Below, one piece after another: positions 8,164 to 15,347 of a stretch of DNA of 36,890 nucleotides (positions within the stretch are counted from its first letter, which is position 1; every line of letters begins with the position of its first letter). A program made the position numbers and the translations under genes. This stretch comes from an uncultured Bacillota bacterium. Lineage in GTDB: Bacteria > Bacillota_I > Bacilli_A > RF39 > UBA660. Under the pieces are notes generated by a model. The model was not told the DNA's origin. It made no database searches and worked only from the letters and a program-made list of their open reading frames with translations. Location of the stretch: positions 1-36,890 of the forward strand of contig CAMJOB010000009.1 of NCBI GenBank assembly GCA_946407495.1, read 5' to 3'.

Positions 8164-9006
8164 TTATTTATTGTTTTGTAAAAGAATAAATACTTCATCA
8201 ATACTATTTTTTGGAGTTGATGCTCCAGCCATTATTCCGATATTTTTAAAGTTCTTTATTTCTTGAACATTTAAGTCATCTTTAGTCTCAATAATATAAG
8301 TGTTTTTACAATATTCACTTGCTACTTCATATAACTTTTTAGTATTAGAAGAATTCTTTCCTCCAATAATAATCATACAATCTTTTTCTTTTGACATATT
8401 CTTACATTCTTCTTGTCTTAAATTAGTCGCATCACAAATTGTATTATTGATTACTACATTTGGATAATCCTTTAAATATTCTTCTATTTCTTTAAATGAT
8501 TTAATAGAATGAGTTGTTTGAGCAAATACGGCGATATGTTCTTTGTCTTTAAAACTATCCCATACTTCTTTTAATTCATCTAATGATTCTACTACTATTG
8601 AGTCAGGAGATGCGAATGAAATGGTTCCAATTACTTCAGGATGTTTTTTACTTCCTACTAAAATGGTACTATAACCTTTATTAGTTAGTTCTTTTACTTC
8701 ATCATGTATTTTTAATACTTTAGGACATGTTAAATCTATTAAGTTTATTTCTCTATTATTTGCTTCTTCATAAGTCTCTTTTGGTACTCCATGAGCTCTT
8801 ATTATGACATTAGAATTATCTTCTACTTCAGATAAAGATTCTATAAATATTAATCCTTTACTTTCTAGATCTTCTACTACTTGTTTATTGTGTACTAACT
8901 CTCCTAGACAATATAGTTTTTCATATTCATTTAGTGCCTTTTCACTCTTTACAACTGAGTTAATTACTCCTCCACAGAAACCTGCATATTTACCTATTTC
9001 GATCAT
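8164..9006 (-). CDS. ispH: 4-hydroxy-3-methylbut-2-enyl diphosphate reductase
   Basis: 280 residues from the ATG at 9006. A longer in-frame start at 9030 exists, but the 9006 ATG has an AAGGAAAA site and forms a 4-base ATGA overlap with the upstream gene. The enzyme catalyses the last MEP-pathway step, reductively converting HMBPP to IPP and DMAPP with a [4Fe-4S] cluster. The three cluster cysteines are present: GFCGGV (C11), LTCPKV (C94) and TICDAT (C191). So are the substrate histidines in LGELVHN and RAHGVP, the glutamate in KHPEVIGT and QTTHS. Length is normal for stand-alone IspH. It shows that this organism makes isoprenoids by the MEP route. The gene is within a probable operon with the UDG-like gene upstream and a membrane protein downstream. 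Confidence 0.95.
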   Translation of the reverse strand: MIEIGKYAGFCGGVINSVVKSEKALNEYEKLYCLGELVHNKQVVEDLESKGLIFIESLSEVEDNSNVIIRAHGVPKETYEEANNREINLIDLTCPKVLKIHDEVKELTNKGYSTILVGSKKHPEVIGTISFASPDSIVVESLDELKEVWDSFKDKEHIAVFAQTTHSIKSFKEIEEYLKDYPNVVINNTICDATNLRQEECKNMSKEKDCMIIIGGKNSSNTKKLYEVASEYCKNTYIIETKDDLNVQEIKNFKNIGIMAGASTPKNSIDEVFILLQNNK

Positions 9007-9656
9007 AGATTTTCCTTCTTTCTTATCCATTTTATATCTTCTATAGATTTATCTATATTAAATCTTCCATTACCTATTGGGTAATATATTGCGTAACAAG
9101 GGTACGTAATACCATCTATTGTTTTTTCAAATTTTTCTTTACGTACTTGAGATACTGATATTTTTTTATTTAAGAATATAGAACTCACTTGATTACCAAA
9201 TAGAATTATTACTTTTGGATTAATGATTCTTATTTCATTTTCAAATAAAGATAGATAGCTTTTAAACACTTTATCATCTAATACTCTTGCATCTATTTGA
9301 GTACATTTAGCAAGATTAGTTATATAGATATTTTTCTTTTCAATTTCGTTATATACCTTTCGTGCGAAGTCTTCGTTCCAATCACTAGGTTTCATGCTTT
9401 TTATTTTGTCATACATTCTTTTTGGGAAAAGTTTTACTGCATAAAAAAGATTCCAAATATTTTTTGTACCTATCCATGGACTTCTTGGTCCAGTCCAATT
9501 AGGAAGAGATGCAACATTTCTTCCTGTTGGGTTCATAAATACAAAGCATATATCGGGATTATCTTCTTTTCCACCATAATAAATAGAATTTAAGGAAGGT
9601 TCTCCATAAACTTTTTGTAGTTTATCATATTCTTTTTTTAAATCATCAAGTTGCAT
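9003..9656 (-). CDS. Uracil-DNA glycosylase superfamily protein
   Basis: 217 residues. The probable motif-A region FVFMNPTGRN (about 38-47) occupies the place of the GxxPGxxE-type loop of UDG families. A central IYITNLAKCTQ strand and loop, a PKVIILFGNQ strand and a C-terminal YYPIGNGRFN (in place of the HPS loop) complete the usual order of the UDG fold. The four cysteines of family 4/5 Fe-S UDGs are not present. The aspartate or glutamate in motif A and the terminal histidine are not obvious, so glycosylase activity is uncertain and a divergent base-excision or mismatch-type glycosylase is as far as I would go. A GAGGTGG ribosome site precedes the ATG. It sits 23 bases after the PaaK-like gene and overlaps ispH by 4 bases. 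Confidence 0.7.
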   Translation of the reverse strand: MQLDDLKKEYDKLQKVYGEPSLNSIYYGGKEDNPDICFVFMNPTGRNVASLPNWTGPRSPWIGTKNIWNLFYAVKLFPKRMYDKIKSMKPSDWNEDFARKVYNEIEKKNIYITNLAKCTQIDARVLDDKVFKSYLSLFENEIRIINPKVIILFGNQVSSIFLNKKISVSQVRKEKFEKTIDGITYPCYAIYYPIGNGRFNIDKSIEDIKWIRKKENL

Positions 9657-9679
9657 ACTTCCACCTCAATGATATTTTA

Positions 9680-10933
9680 TCATACCTCTCTTAAATCTTT
9701 TACTCTTTTTACTTTTCCTGGTTTTATTTCTATAGAATTTGTTGTTAGTAAATTAATACTTGCGAATATTCCAAATTCGGATTTAAAAGCTTTTTCAATA
9801 TTCTTTTTTCTTTTTTCTAATACTTCTAATTCTTCTTTATTTAAATCTATAAAGTATTCTGCATTAATAGTTATTTTATCTTTAAAGTTTTCATTAGTTA
9901 ATATTATTTCATATTGGTGATTTAGAAAGTCATAATTCATTAAGAAGTCTTCTACTTGACTTAAGAATACTTTTACTCCTTTTATCTTTATCATGTCATC
10001 ACTTCTACCAATAAACTTAACTATTCTAGGAGTTATATTTCCACAACTACATGGTTCTTTACTAATTTCTACTATGTCATTAGTACAATATCTAATTATT
10101 GGGAATGCTTCATTATATAGAGAAGTAACAACTAACTCACCTACATTTTTTTCTGTAGGTTCTTTAGTTTTAGGATCTACTAATTCATAAGTATAATATT
10201 CACTTAAATGTAGACCTGATTCTTCAGTACACTCCATTCCAATTCCGGGGCCTAATGTTTCAGTCATGCCATAATCTTGAGTTACTGATACATCTTCTCC
10301 ATAAGCTTTTTTTATTTTTTTACGCATAGCTTCTGTTAGTAATTCACTACCTACTCTAATGTTTTTTAGAGGTATCTTTTTTACATCAATGCCTAGTTTT
10401 CTTGACACTTCATAGATATGCATTACTTGAGATGGACTTGACACTAATACTGTAGGTCTTAAGTTTTCCATGTAAAATAATTGCATTTCAGTTGAAACTG
10501 TTGCCGCAGGTATTATTTGGCAACCATATTTCTTTAATCCTTCATAGAATGTTAGACCACCTGTAAACATACCAAATCCTAGACATATTTGGACAATATC
10601 ATCTTTTGTGATACCCATTATCTCTGTACTATCTTTACACATCTTATCTCTTAGTTGCATATCCTTTTTTGTTAATCCTACTATTAATGGTTTACCTGTT
10701 GTTCCTGAAGAAGAATGATAAACCATAATATCTTTTTTATCTACACAATAGAATCCTTCTGGATAATCTTTAAAGAAATCTTTCTTTGTAGTTAATGGTA
10801 ATTTAGATAAATCATCTAAACTTTTTATATCATTAGGTTTAATACCTACTTTATCCATCTTATCTTTATATATTGGATTATATTTATATATTCTACGCAA
10901 CGTTTTGCGCAAAGCTTTTACTTTCTCTTCCAT
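9680..10933 (-). CDS. Phenylacetate-CoA ligase (PaaK/CapK)-family acyl-adenylating enzyme
   Basis: 417 residues from the ATG at 10933. The in-frame GTG at 10942 touches the AGGAGG site, whereas 10933 is 8 bases from it. The family activates carboxylic acids as acyl-AMP and then acyl-CoA. Visible motifs: the P-loop HSSSGTTGKP (about 73-82), the DYGMTET motif after the central strand, and the hinge region GRSDDMIKIKGVKVF leading into the small C-terminal domain. Length is close to the 430-440 residues of PaaK. The substrate cannot be read from the sequence. Its first 41 bases overlap the end of a membrane acyltransferase gene, so the two are made together. This suggests, as inference, an activated acyl group used for an envelope glycan or lipid, not phenylacetate catabolism, since no other paa genes are present. 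Confidence 0.88.
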   Translation of the reverse strand: MEEKVKALRKTLRRIYKYNPIYKDKMDKVGIKPNDIKSLDDLSKLPLTTKKDFFKDYPEGFYCVDKKDIMVYHSSSGTTGKPLIVGLTKKDMQLRDKMCKDSTEIMGITKDDIVQICLGFGMFTGGLTFYEGLKKYGCQIIPAATVSTEMQLFYMENLRPTVLVSSPSQVMHIYEVSRKLGIDVKKIPLKNIRVGSELLTEAMRKKIKKAYGEDVSVTQDYGMTETLGPGIGMECTEESGLHLSEYYTYELVDPKTKEPTEKNVGELVVTSLYNEAFPIIRYCTNDIVEISKEPCSCGNITPRIVKFIGRSDDMIKIKGVKVFLSQVEDFLMNYDFLNHQYEIILTNENFKDKITINAEYFIDLNKEELEVLEKRKKNIEKAFKSEFGIFASINLLTTNSIEIKPGKVKRVKDLREV

Positions 10934-11891
10934 CGATGACACCTCCTATATGTTTTTTACATTTCGGAATAATTATTGCGAATGATACTGTTATAGCTAC
11001 TGTTATTAAAAATAATTGAATACTACCAATAATTGGATCTTCTAACATTAATCCTTTACTTATAAACGTTTTTAAGACTAATCCTTGAGTCAAATAGATA
11101 TATAGAGTATTTCTACCTAGTCTAGTAAATATACTCTCTTTATTAGGCACTAAATATAGGAATCCGACACTTATAATACCTGCTACTCCATAAGATAATA
11201 ATCTTTTATATGCAAGCATTATATTATTACCTGTAATGTCATTATAACTATATGCTCCTTTTAATAATTTTAGAGAGAAGAAACTATTATTATTTAATAA
11301 GAAATACAATAATACAGAAGCTGAAATAATCATTATATATTTCCATCTCTTATTACTTTTTAATTTAATAATATCTAAGTCTTTTGAATAATATCCAATA
11401 GCATAGAATGGAAAGAATGTACAACTTCTAGCAAGTGATAATTCTAAACCTAGAGATGGAATAAAACCAGACAATACTCCTACTATTACAGATAAAGGTA
11501 TCATTACTTTGCCAGGTACTTTATCCATTACATATTCCATTAATTGATAAGTTATTAACGTAATTAAAAACCAAAGTGTATAACGAGGAAGAATTATACT
11601 TTTATCGAATGATATTATATGAAGAGAAAAATAATAATATAGAGTTATTAATGTATCCCATATGATATATGTCTTTATTTGTTTAATTATTTTATTTTTT
11701 TTACTAGATTTACTTTTTCCTGCAAAATAACCGGATATAAAGAAAAAGCATTGTAACATAAATAAACAATTAATCTTTAGTATTTTATTTGAATAACCAT
11801 AATAAGTAGCACAAAGACTTATTACATGTGCTACTATAATAAACAAGATTAAGATACCTTTCACGTTGTCAAAATAAGCGATTCTCTTCAT
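10893..11891 (-). CDS. Membrane acyltransferase, acyltransferase-3 (OatA/NodX) family
   Basis: 332 residues with about ten transmembrane segments. The N-terminal FDNVKGILILFIIVAH (7-22), placing the conserved histidine at the end of helix 1, and FFFISGYFAG after helix 2 are typical of acyltransferase-3 proteins. These move acyl groups across or within the membrane to sugars, peptidoglycan or lipids. GRNTLYIYLTQ near the C-terminus is another family signature. It is the first gene of the five-gene operon, with an AAAGGATG ribosome site. Its last 41 bases overlap the start of the PaaK-like ligase gene, an unusually long overlap that favours translational coupling. The last residues (RESKSFAQNVA) are encoded within that overlap. 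The acceptor is unknown. Confidence 0.85.
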   Translation of the reverse strand: MKRIAYFDNVKGILILFIIVAHVISLCATYYGYSNKILKINCLFMLQCFFFISGYFAGKSKSSKKNKIIKQIKTYIIWDTLITLYYYFSLHIISFDKSIILPRYTLWFLITLITYQLMEYVMDKVPGKVMIPLSVIVGVLSGFIPSLGLELSLARSCTFFPFYAIGYYSKDLDIIKLKSNKRWKYIMIISASVLLYFLLNNNSFFSLKLLKGAYSYNDITGNNIMLAYKRLLSYGVAGIISVGFLYLVPNKESIFTRLGRNTLYIYLTQGLVLKTFISKGLMLEDPIIGSIQLFLITVAITVSFAIIIPKCKKHIGGVIDGRESKSFAQNVA

Positions 11892-11951
11892 TATTCCATC
11901 CTTTCTACTACATTATCGTATAAGTTTGTGAAAATAATGGGAAATTATCCT

Positions 11952-11982
11952 AAAAAAAGTAAATTCATATGAACTTACTTTT
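11952..11982 (-). terminator. Hairpin terminator in the 11892-12127 gap
   Basis: The minus strand forms AAAGTAAGTTC/GAATTTACTTT with a four-base ATAT loop and one A-C mismatch, followed by seven T residues. It lies about 145 bases past the terminator of the 12128-12646 gene, so it probably ends a separate short transcript. Confidence 0.7.
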
Positions 11983-12085
11983 CAATTACAAATAATAAAT
12001 AAACAATCAAAAAGATTCATAATATCACTGATCCATGATAATAAATTTTCCCGTACTTCACCTTTGGCTTTCCATAATTTCTTGC
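11954..12085 (-). ncRNA. Candidate small transcript or relic of a dispersed repeat
   Basis: On the minus strand an extended -10 box (TGTTATAAT, TATAAT at 12097-12092) would start RNA near 12085. A strong terminator at 11982-11952 would end it, giving about 130 nt. The first half is less AT-rich than its surroundings. No complete ORF with a start codon spans it: one frame is open for 34 codons without a start, and another stays open through about 24 codons with no start. I matched no Rfam family by eye (not SRP RNA, 6S, tmRNA or a riboswitch class I know). Alternatives are a degraded mobile-element end or a pseudogene fragment. Confidence 0.3.
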
Positions 12086-12112
12086 CTTTATATTATAACA
12101 AAAATCTAACAA

Positions 12113-12140
12113 TAAAAAAAGGATATTCTAACGATATCCT
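12113..12140 (-). terminator. Rho-independent terminator of the 12128-12646 gene
   Basis: The minus strand reads AGGATAT-CGTTAGA-ATATCCT then T residues. The stop codon TAG lies in the loop, so the hairpin forms from the very end of the coding sequence. Confidence 0.8.
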
Positions 12141-12646
12141 AGTTTCTTTAATAAGTTTACAATATCTTCCTTGTTCTTTTGTGTCGAATTAAAGTAGATT
12201 ACTGTATTTTTAGAATTTATTACGGCACTATAGTTTCCATTTACTTCTATTACGAATTTATAATAATTTTTCTTATTAGTTTCTGTTTTTCCTTCTATAC
12301 CTTCAGCTTCAGCATCAAGCATCCCTCTTAGATCTTGATAATATCTTTTAGCATGTTTATCAGTATCTAATACATAGAAATCTAATTGATATTTATTATT
12401 CTTATCACGACATTGTAGATAAGTTTCTATCTTGTCATCATTATCATATGTAATACTTAAGTCTTCTACAGTATATCCTAGTTTTTCCATCTTTTGTTTT
12501 AATGTTTCTTCTGTATATACTTTCTTACCAATTACCTTAGTTACAATAAGATAAGAACCATATATGATAAAACAAGTAATTACTAATATTACTAATATAT
12601 TAAATAGTTTTTCCCAATTTAATTTTATACTCTTTTTATTCTTCAT
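12128..12646 (-). CDS. Small single-pass membrane protein of unknown function
   Basis: 172 residues. A lysine-rich cytoplasmic start (KNKKSIKLNWEK) is followed by one transmembrane helix (about residues 14-36, ILVILVITCFIIYGSYLIV). An extracytoplasmic domain of about 130 residues follows, with alternating strands and helices and an acidic loop (DAEAEGIEG). No known domain was recognised. The final segment NKEDIVNLLKKLGYR resembles, in type, the earlier EETLKQKMEKLGYTVEDL helix, so the domain may contain two related helix-strand units. An AGGAG ribosome site precedes the ATG and a TATAAT lies at 12673-12668. It is transcribed alone, with its own terminator, and diverges from the 12739 gene. 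Confidence 0.7.
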   Translation of the reverse strand: MKNKKSIKLNWEKLFNILVILVITCFIIYGSYLIVTKVIGKKVYTEETLKQKMEKLGYTVEDLSITYDNDDKIETYLQCRDKNNKYQLDFYVLDTDKHAKRYYQDLRGMLDAEAEGIEGKTETNKKNYYKFVIEVNGNYSAVINSKNTVIYFNSTQKNKEDIVNLLKKLGYR

Positions 12647-12738
12647 AGTATCACTCCTATTATCTATATTATAACGTAAATATTATTATTTTTGTATATT
12701 ATTTTCTTCTTTTTTCATAATAATAAAAGGAGGTAATT

Positions 12739-13158
12739 ATGGAGAAAGATAAAAGTACTATGTATGATGAATTAAATAAGGGTTGTTCTATGGGAATACT
12801 GGCAATAGATGCAATACTTGATAAGGCTCATGAAGGTAACTTTAAATCATTATTATTAAAACTATCTAAGGAATATCATGAATTATCTAAAGAAATACAT
12901 GAGTATGCTGATGAAGATCCAAAGGATTTATCCGGTATATCCAAAACTTTCTCATGGTACGGAATACAAATGCGTACTATAACTGATGATAGTGATTCTA
13001 AACTTAGTGAACTTATTATGCAGGGACTTAATATGGGCATAATTGAGGGACGTAAATTCTTAAATGAAGGAATAGAAGATGATGATTTAAGAAAACTATT
13101 ATCTAAATATATTAATATACAAGAAAAGTATGTTGAGAAATTTAAAGAATATTTATAA
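12739..13158 (+). CDS. Small helical protein, possibly ferritin-like four-helix bundle
   Basis: 139 residues, no signal peptide or membrane segment, and almost entirely helical by composition. The pattern of helices (GILAIDAILDKAHEGNFKSL, LLKLSKEYHELSKEIHEYAD, ISKTFSWYGIQMRTI, SKLSELIMQGLNMGIIEGRK) resembles small DUF2383/ferritin-like bundles seen in clostridia and relatives. I cannot confirm metal ligands. A perfect AAAGGAGG ribosome site precedes the start. A weak promoter candidate is TTGTAT (12692-12697), 18 bases, CATAAT (12716-12721). A bidirectional terminator follows at once. Function unknown; the bundle resemblance is tentative. Confidence 0.75.
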   Translation: MEKDKSTMYDELNKGCSMGILAIDAILDKAHEGNFKSLLLKLSKEYHELSKEIHEYADEDPKDLSGISKTFSWYGIQMRTITDDSDSKLSELIMQGLNMGIIEGRKFLNEGIEDDDLRKLLSKYINIQEKYVEKFKEYL

Positions 13159-13164
13159 AAAGAA

Positions 13165-13191
13165 AAAGACTCTTTCGAGTCTTTGTTTTTT
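13165..13191. terminator. Bidirectional terminator between convergent genes
   Basis: 8-bp stem AAAGACTC/GAGTCTTT (13165-13172 and 13177-13184) with a TTTC loop, followed by GTTTTTTT on the plus strand and preceded by an A run that serves as the U-tract on the minus strand. Confidence 0.85.
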
Positions 13192-13568
13192 TATCTAAAT
13201 ATGTAAGAAAGATACATTGCTACTGGGTACATTAAAAGTAGAAAACCGAATGCTAATTCTGTTTTACCTTTACGGTCTAATCTCTTATTACCTAAGATCT
13301 TTTGTTTACCAGTGATTTGAATTTTTACTTCTTCACCTTTATTTAGCCAAGGCATTGAGTATCCTTCAATTTCATATTTCTTATTTCCAGCTTTAATATC
13401 TGCATGATATTTTAGTGGAACTGAAGATTTTTCACTTCCTAATAAATAGAAATCTTCTACTTTACCTACACTTGTTTTTTCATGTTTTTGAGCTTTTTTA
13501 CTACTATTAGATAGACCTAATATTACTAATACTAATCCAGATAGTAATGTTACATAATATATTGCCAT
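13191..13568 (-). CDS. Small two-helix membrane protein of unknown function
   Basis: 125 residues from the ATG at 13568. The in-frame ATG at 13574 directly touches the AGGAGAG site, so the second ATG, 6 bases away, is preferred. There is one transmembrane helix at each end (about residues 3-20 and 103-122). Between them is an extracytoplasmic or cytoplasmic beta-rich domain with YHADIKAGNKKYEIEGY and WLNKGEEVKIQI. The layout of helix, OB-like or beta domain with a 'GD/GEEVxV' turn, then helix resembles DUF3592-type proteins, but the match is loose. It converges on the 12739 gene and shares its terminator. No function is inferred. Confidence 0.7.
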   Translation of the reverse strand: MAIYYVTLLSGLVLVILGLSNSSKKAQKHEKTSVGKVEDFYLLGSEKSSVPLKYHADIKAGNKKYEIEGYSMPWLNKGEEVKIQITGKQKILGNKRLDRKGKTELAFGFLLLMYPVAMYLSYIFR

Positions 13569-13625
13569 ATGCATCTCTCCTATTATATTAATAGTATAAC
13601 ATACGTGTTTTTGAAAAAAAAGATG

Positions 13626-14030
13626 TTATTTTATTTTATTTGGGTATTCCCAAAAAGATAATTGTCCATTTATGTCTATTGGTTCTATTTTTTCCACATT
13701 TTCTAGTTTAAAACCATAATATGTTTTATCATCTTCCTCATGATTATATATCATCCCATAGTATACTAATGGATCTTTTTCCTTTAAATATTTCTTCATT
13801 TTATCATCTATTAAGACACAGTCAGTTAGATTACATTTTGCAATAATCTTACCAGTTGGATATTCTAGATTTAGATGTTCATATCGCTTCATTGCTTTCT
13901 TATCTACACCTTTACCAGCATGAATTAGGAACTCACCACGAAACTTTGTTTTCCATGAACGGAATTCGTATTCTTTTAATCCTTCTGCGATAAGTGTTGC
14001 GAATGGTTGTTTTATTGTTAGTACTTTCAT
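13626..14030 (-). CDS. ASCH-domain protein
   Basis: 134 residues. The start MKVLTIKQPFATLIAEG with the following KEYEFRSWKTKFRGEFLIHA is the characteristic ASCH (ASC-1 homology, PUA-like) core. It contains the strand-helix with the conserved lysine and E-x-R/K, then the GEFLIHAGK strand. TGKIIAKCNLTDC and the C-terminal LENVEKIEPIDINGQLSFWE complete a PUA-like barrel. The family binds RNA or modified nucleosides, and some members hydrolyse N4-acetylcytidine; which applies here cannot be told. AGGTGATAAA precedes the ATG. The gene is divergent from the YlmH-like gene, and the two promoters overlap in a 59-base gap. Confidence 0.85.
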   Translation of the reverse strand: MKVLTIKQPFATLIAEGLKEYEFRSWKTKFRGEFLIHAGKGVDKKAMKRYEHLNLEYPTGKIIAKCNLTDCVLIDDKMKKYLKEKDPLVYYGMIYNHEEDDKTYYGFKLENVEKIEPIDINGQLSFWEYPNKIK

Positions 14031-14045
14031 TTTATCACCTACTTC

Positions 14046-14067
14046 ATTATAACATATATGATATAAT
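14046..14067. promoter_or_regulatory. Overlapping divergent -10 boxes for the ASCH and YlmH-like genes
   Basis: TATAAT occurs on the minus strand (14051-14046) for the ASCH gene and on the plus strand (14062-14067) for the YlmH-like gene, only 10 bases apart. No good -35 box was seen for either. The two promoters face each other across a very short stretch and are likely to compete for polymerase. Confidence 0.5.
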
Positions 14068-14088
14068 AATCACGAATAAGAGGTATTT

Positions 14089-14769
14089 ATGTATAATATA
14101 CAAAAGAATTTAAATAAATTATTAAGAGGACAACCTACGTACTTTCTAGATCCTAAAGAACAAGCAGAATTAAAAGGTAAACTACATAAAGATGAGTATC
14201 ATATATATAGTCCTTATCCTGATAGTGAGAAAGTAATATTCTATAAGAAAGAATTACCTGAAGTATTACTTTATGAGATTAAGACTACTACTCCACTTAG
14301 ACATCAGGATATATTAGGTACTATGTTTTCATTACAAATATCTAATGAAATGTTTGGAGATATAGTTCTTACAAATAATCGTTATTATATTTATATATTA
14401 AAGTTATTTCAAAATTACTTTGAGATGAATTTTACAAGTGTACGTAATAGTAGTATTGAATTAAGAGAAGTACCTTTAGATACACTTGATGATTATACAA
14501 GAGAATATGTAGAATTAGAACTTAATGTATCAAGTGAAAGAATAGATACAATTATTAGTAGAATACTTAATACTTCTAGAAGTCAGATAGAAGAACATTT
14601 TAAGAATAAAGAGATTATGTATAATCATGATTTATTAAAAAATTTATCTGTTAAGTTAAAAGTTAATGATACTTTTAGTATTAAAAGAGTTGGTAAATTT
14701 AAATATATGGGTATTATTAAAACTACTAAGAGTGATCATTTTATAGTTTCTATTTATCAATATAAATAA
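14089..14769 (+). CDS. YlmH-like S4-domain RNA-binding protein
   Basis: 226 residues. The middle part (TPLRHQDILGTMFSLQISNEMFGDIVL, split here as TPLRHQDILGTMF and NEMFGDIVL) matches the YlmH family pattern HRDxLGxxxxLGIxRxxIGDI. VSSERIDTIISRILNTSRSQ (about 145-164) opens the C-terminal S4 RNA-binding domain, which ends with VNDTFSIKRVGKFKYMG. YlmH proteins bind the ribosome and act in the rescue of stalled large subunits alongside RqcH/RqcP; that role is family knowledge, not seen here. The protein is a little shorter than the usual 255-260 residues. An AGAGG ribosome site precedes the ATG. In many Firmicutes ylmH lies in the ylm/div cluster; here it stands alone between unrelated genes. Confidence 0.82.
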   Translation: MYNIQKNLNKLLRGQPTYFLDPKEQAELKGKLHKDEYHIYSPYPDSEKVIFYKKELPEVLLYEIKTTTPLRHQDILGTMFSLQISNEMFGDIVLTNNRYYIYILKLFQNYFEMNFTSVRNSSIELREVPLDTLDDYTREYVELELNVSSERIDTIISRILNTSRSQIEEHFKNKEIMYNHDLLKNLSVKLKVNDTFSIKRVGKFKYMGIIKTTKSDHFIVSIYQYK

Positions 14770-14797
14770 AGAGATTAATCGTTTGATTAATCTCTTT
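14768..14797. terminator. Bidirectional terminator between YlmH-like gene and the giant-gene cluster
   Basis: A 13-bp perfect stem (14768-14780 with 14785-14797, core AGAGATTAATC/GATTAATCTCT) with a GTTT loop and T-rich tail on the plus strand, A-rich on the other side. The same AGAGATTAAT core is used in the terminator after the second giant gene. Confidence 0.88.
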
Positions 14798-14801
14798 TAT
14801 T

Positions 14802-15347
14802 TTAAAATATACCAGCTAGTTTTTGTAAGTCTGCTTCAGTTAAATCAATCATGTGCCATTTACCATCTAGTTTATGGAAAGTAAATTCAATACTATATTT
14901 TTCTTTAGAAGATGTTTTTTCCATCTCTTTTAATTTGTAATCTACTTTCTTTTCATCACTTTTAGCTTGACCATATAGACTTAAATAACTAGTTGCTTTA
15001 TCATAGCTAGATTTGTAATCTAGTACATTGAATTGTACTTTAATTGTCGCATCTACTTCTCCGACTTTTTCTTCGGCTATTTCATAATCAAGATTTTTAT
15101 ATTGTTTCTTGATTAATTCTTTATATTTTTTTAATTGAGCCTCAGTTAATTCATCATTGAAAGGATATTCAATCTTACTAACTACTTCACTATCTAATTT
15201 CTTGTATTGATTTAAGAAATCATTTGTTAGATCAAGTGGAGTTTTATTATCTCCTCCTTTTAGAAGTAATCCTATTCCTAGAACTCCTATTACTATGATA
15301 GCTACTGCAATTACACTTGCGATAAGTAATTTACTCTTCTTTGCCAT
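14802..15347 (-). CDS. Membrane-anchored extracytoplasmic protein overlapping the first giant gene
   Basis: 181 residues from the ATG at 15347. An upstream in-frame start at 15362 is less well placed; the 15347 ATG follows AGGAGG by 7 bases. A lysine-rich start (MAKKSKLL) and one helix (about 6-28) are followed by a linker and a domain of about 145 residues outside the membrane. Motifs include DLTNDFLNQYKKLD, YPFNDELTEAQ and a C-terminal FHKLDGKWHMIDLTEADL. The last reads like the end strand of an NTF2/DUF4878-like fold, but this is tentative. The gene starts 17 bases inside the 3' end of the giant gene at 15331-25125 and shares its transcript, so it may be a partner or maturation factor. The other giant copies end in a terminator without such a gene. 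Confidence 0.8.
   Translation of the reverse strand: MAKKSKLLIASVIAVAIIVIGVLGIGLLLKGGDNKTPLDLTNDFLNQYKKLDSEVVSKIEYPFNDELTEAQLKKYKELIKKQYKNLDYEIAEEKVGEVDATIKVQFNVLDYKSSYDKATSYLSLYGQAKSDEKKVDYKLKEMEKTSSKEKYSIEFTFHKLDGKWHMIDLTEADLQKLAGIF

Noticed and set aside
9007-9030. Longer N-terminus for IspH starting at 9030
   Set aside because: The first residues (MDKKEGKS) do not belong to the IspH fold, and the ATG at 9006 has a ribosome site and the typical ATGA overlap.
9680-10933. Phenylacetate degradation pathway
   Set aside because: Only the ligase-family gene is present, in an operon with an acyltransferase, ispH and a membrane protein; no other paa genes are seen.
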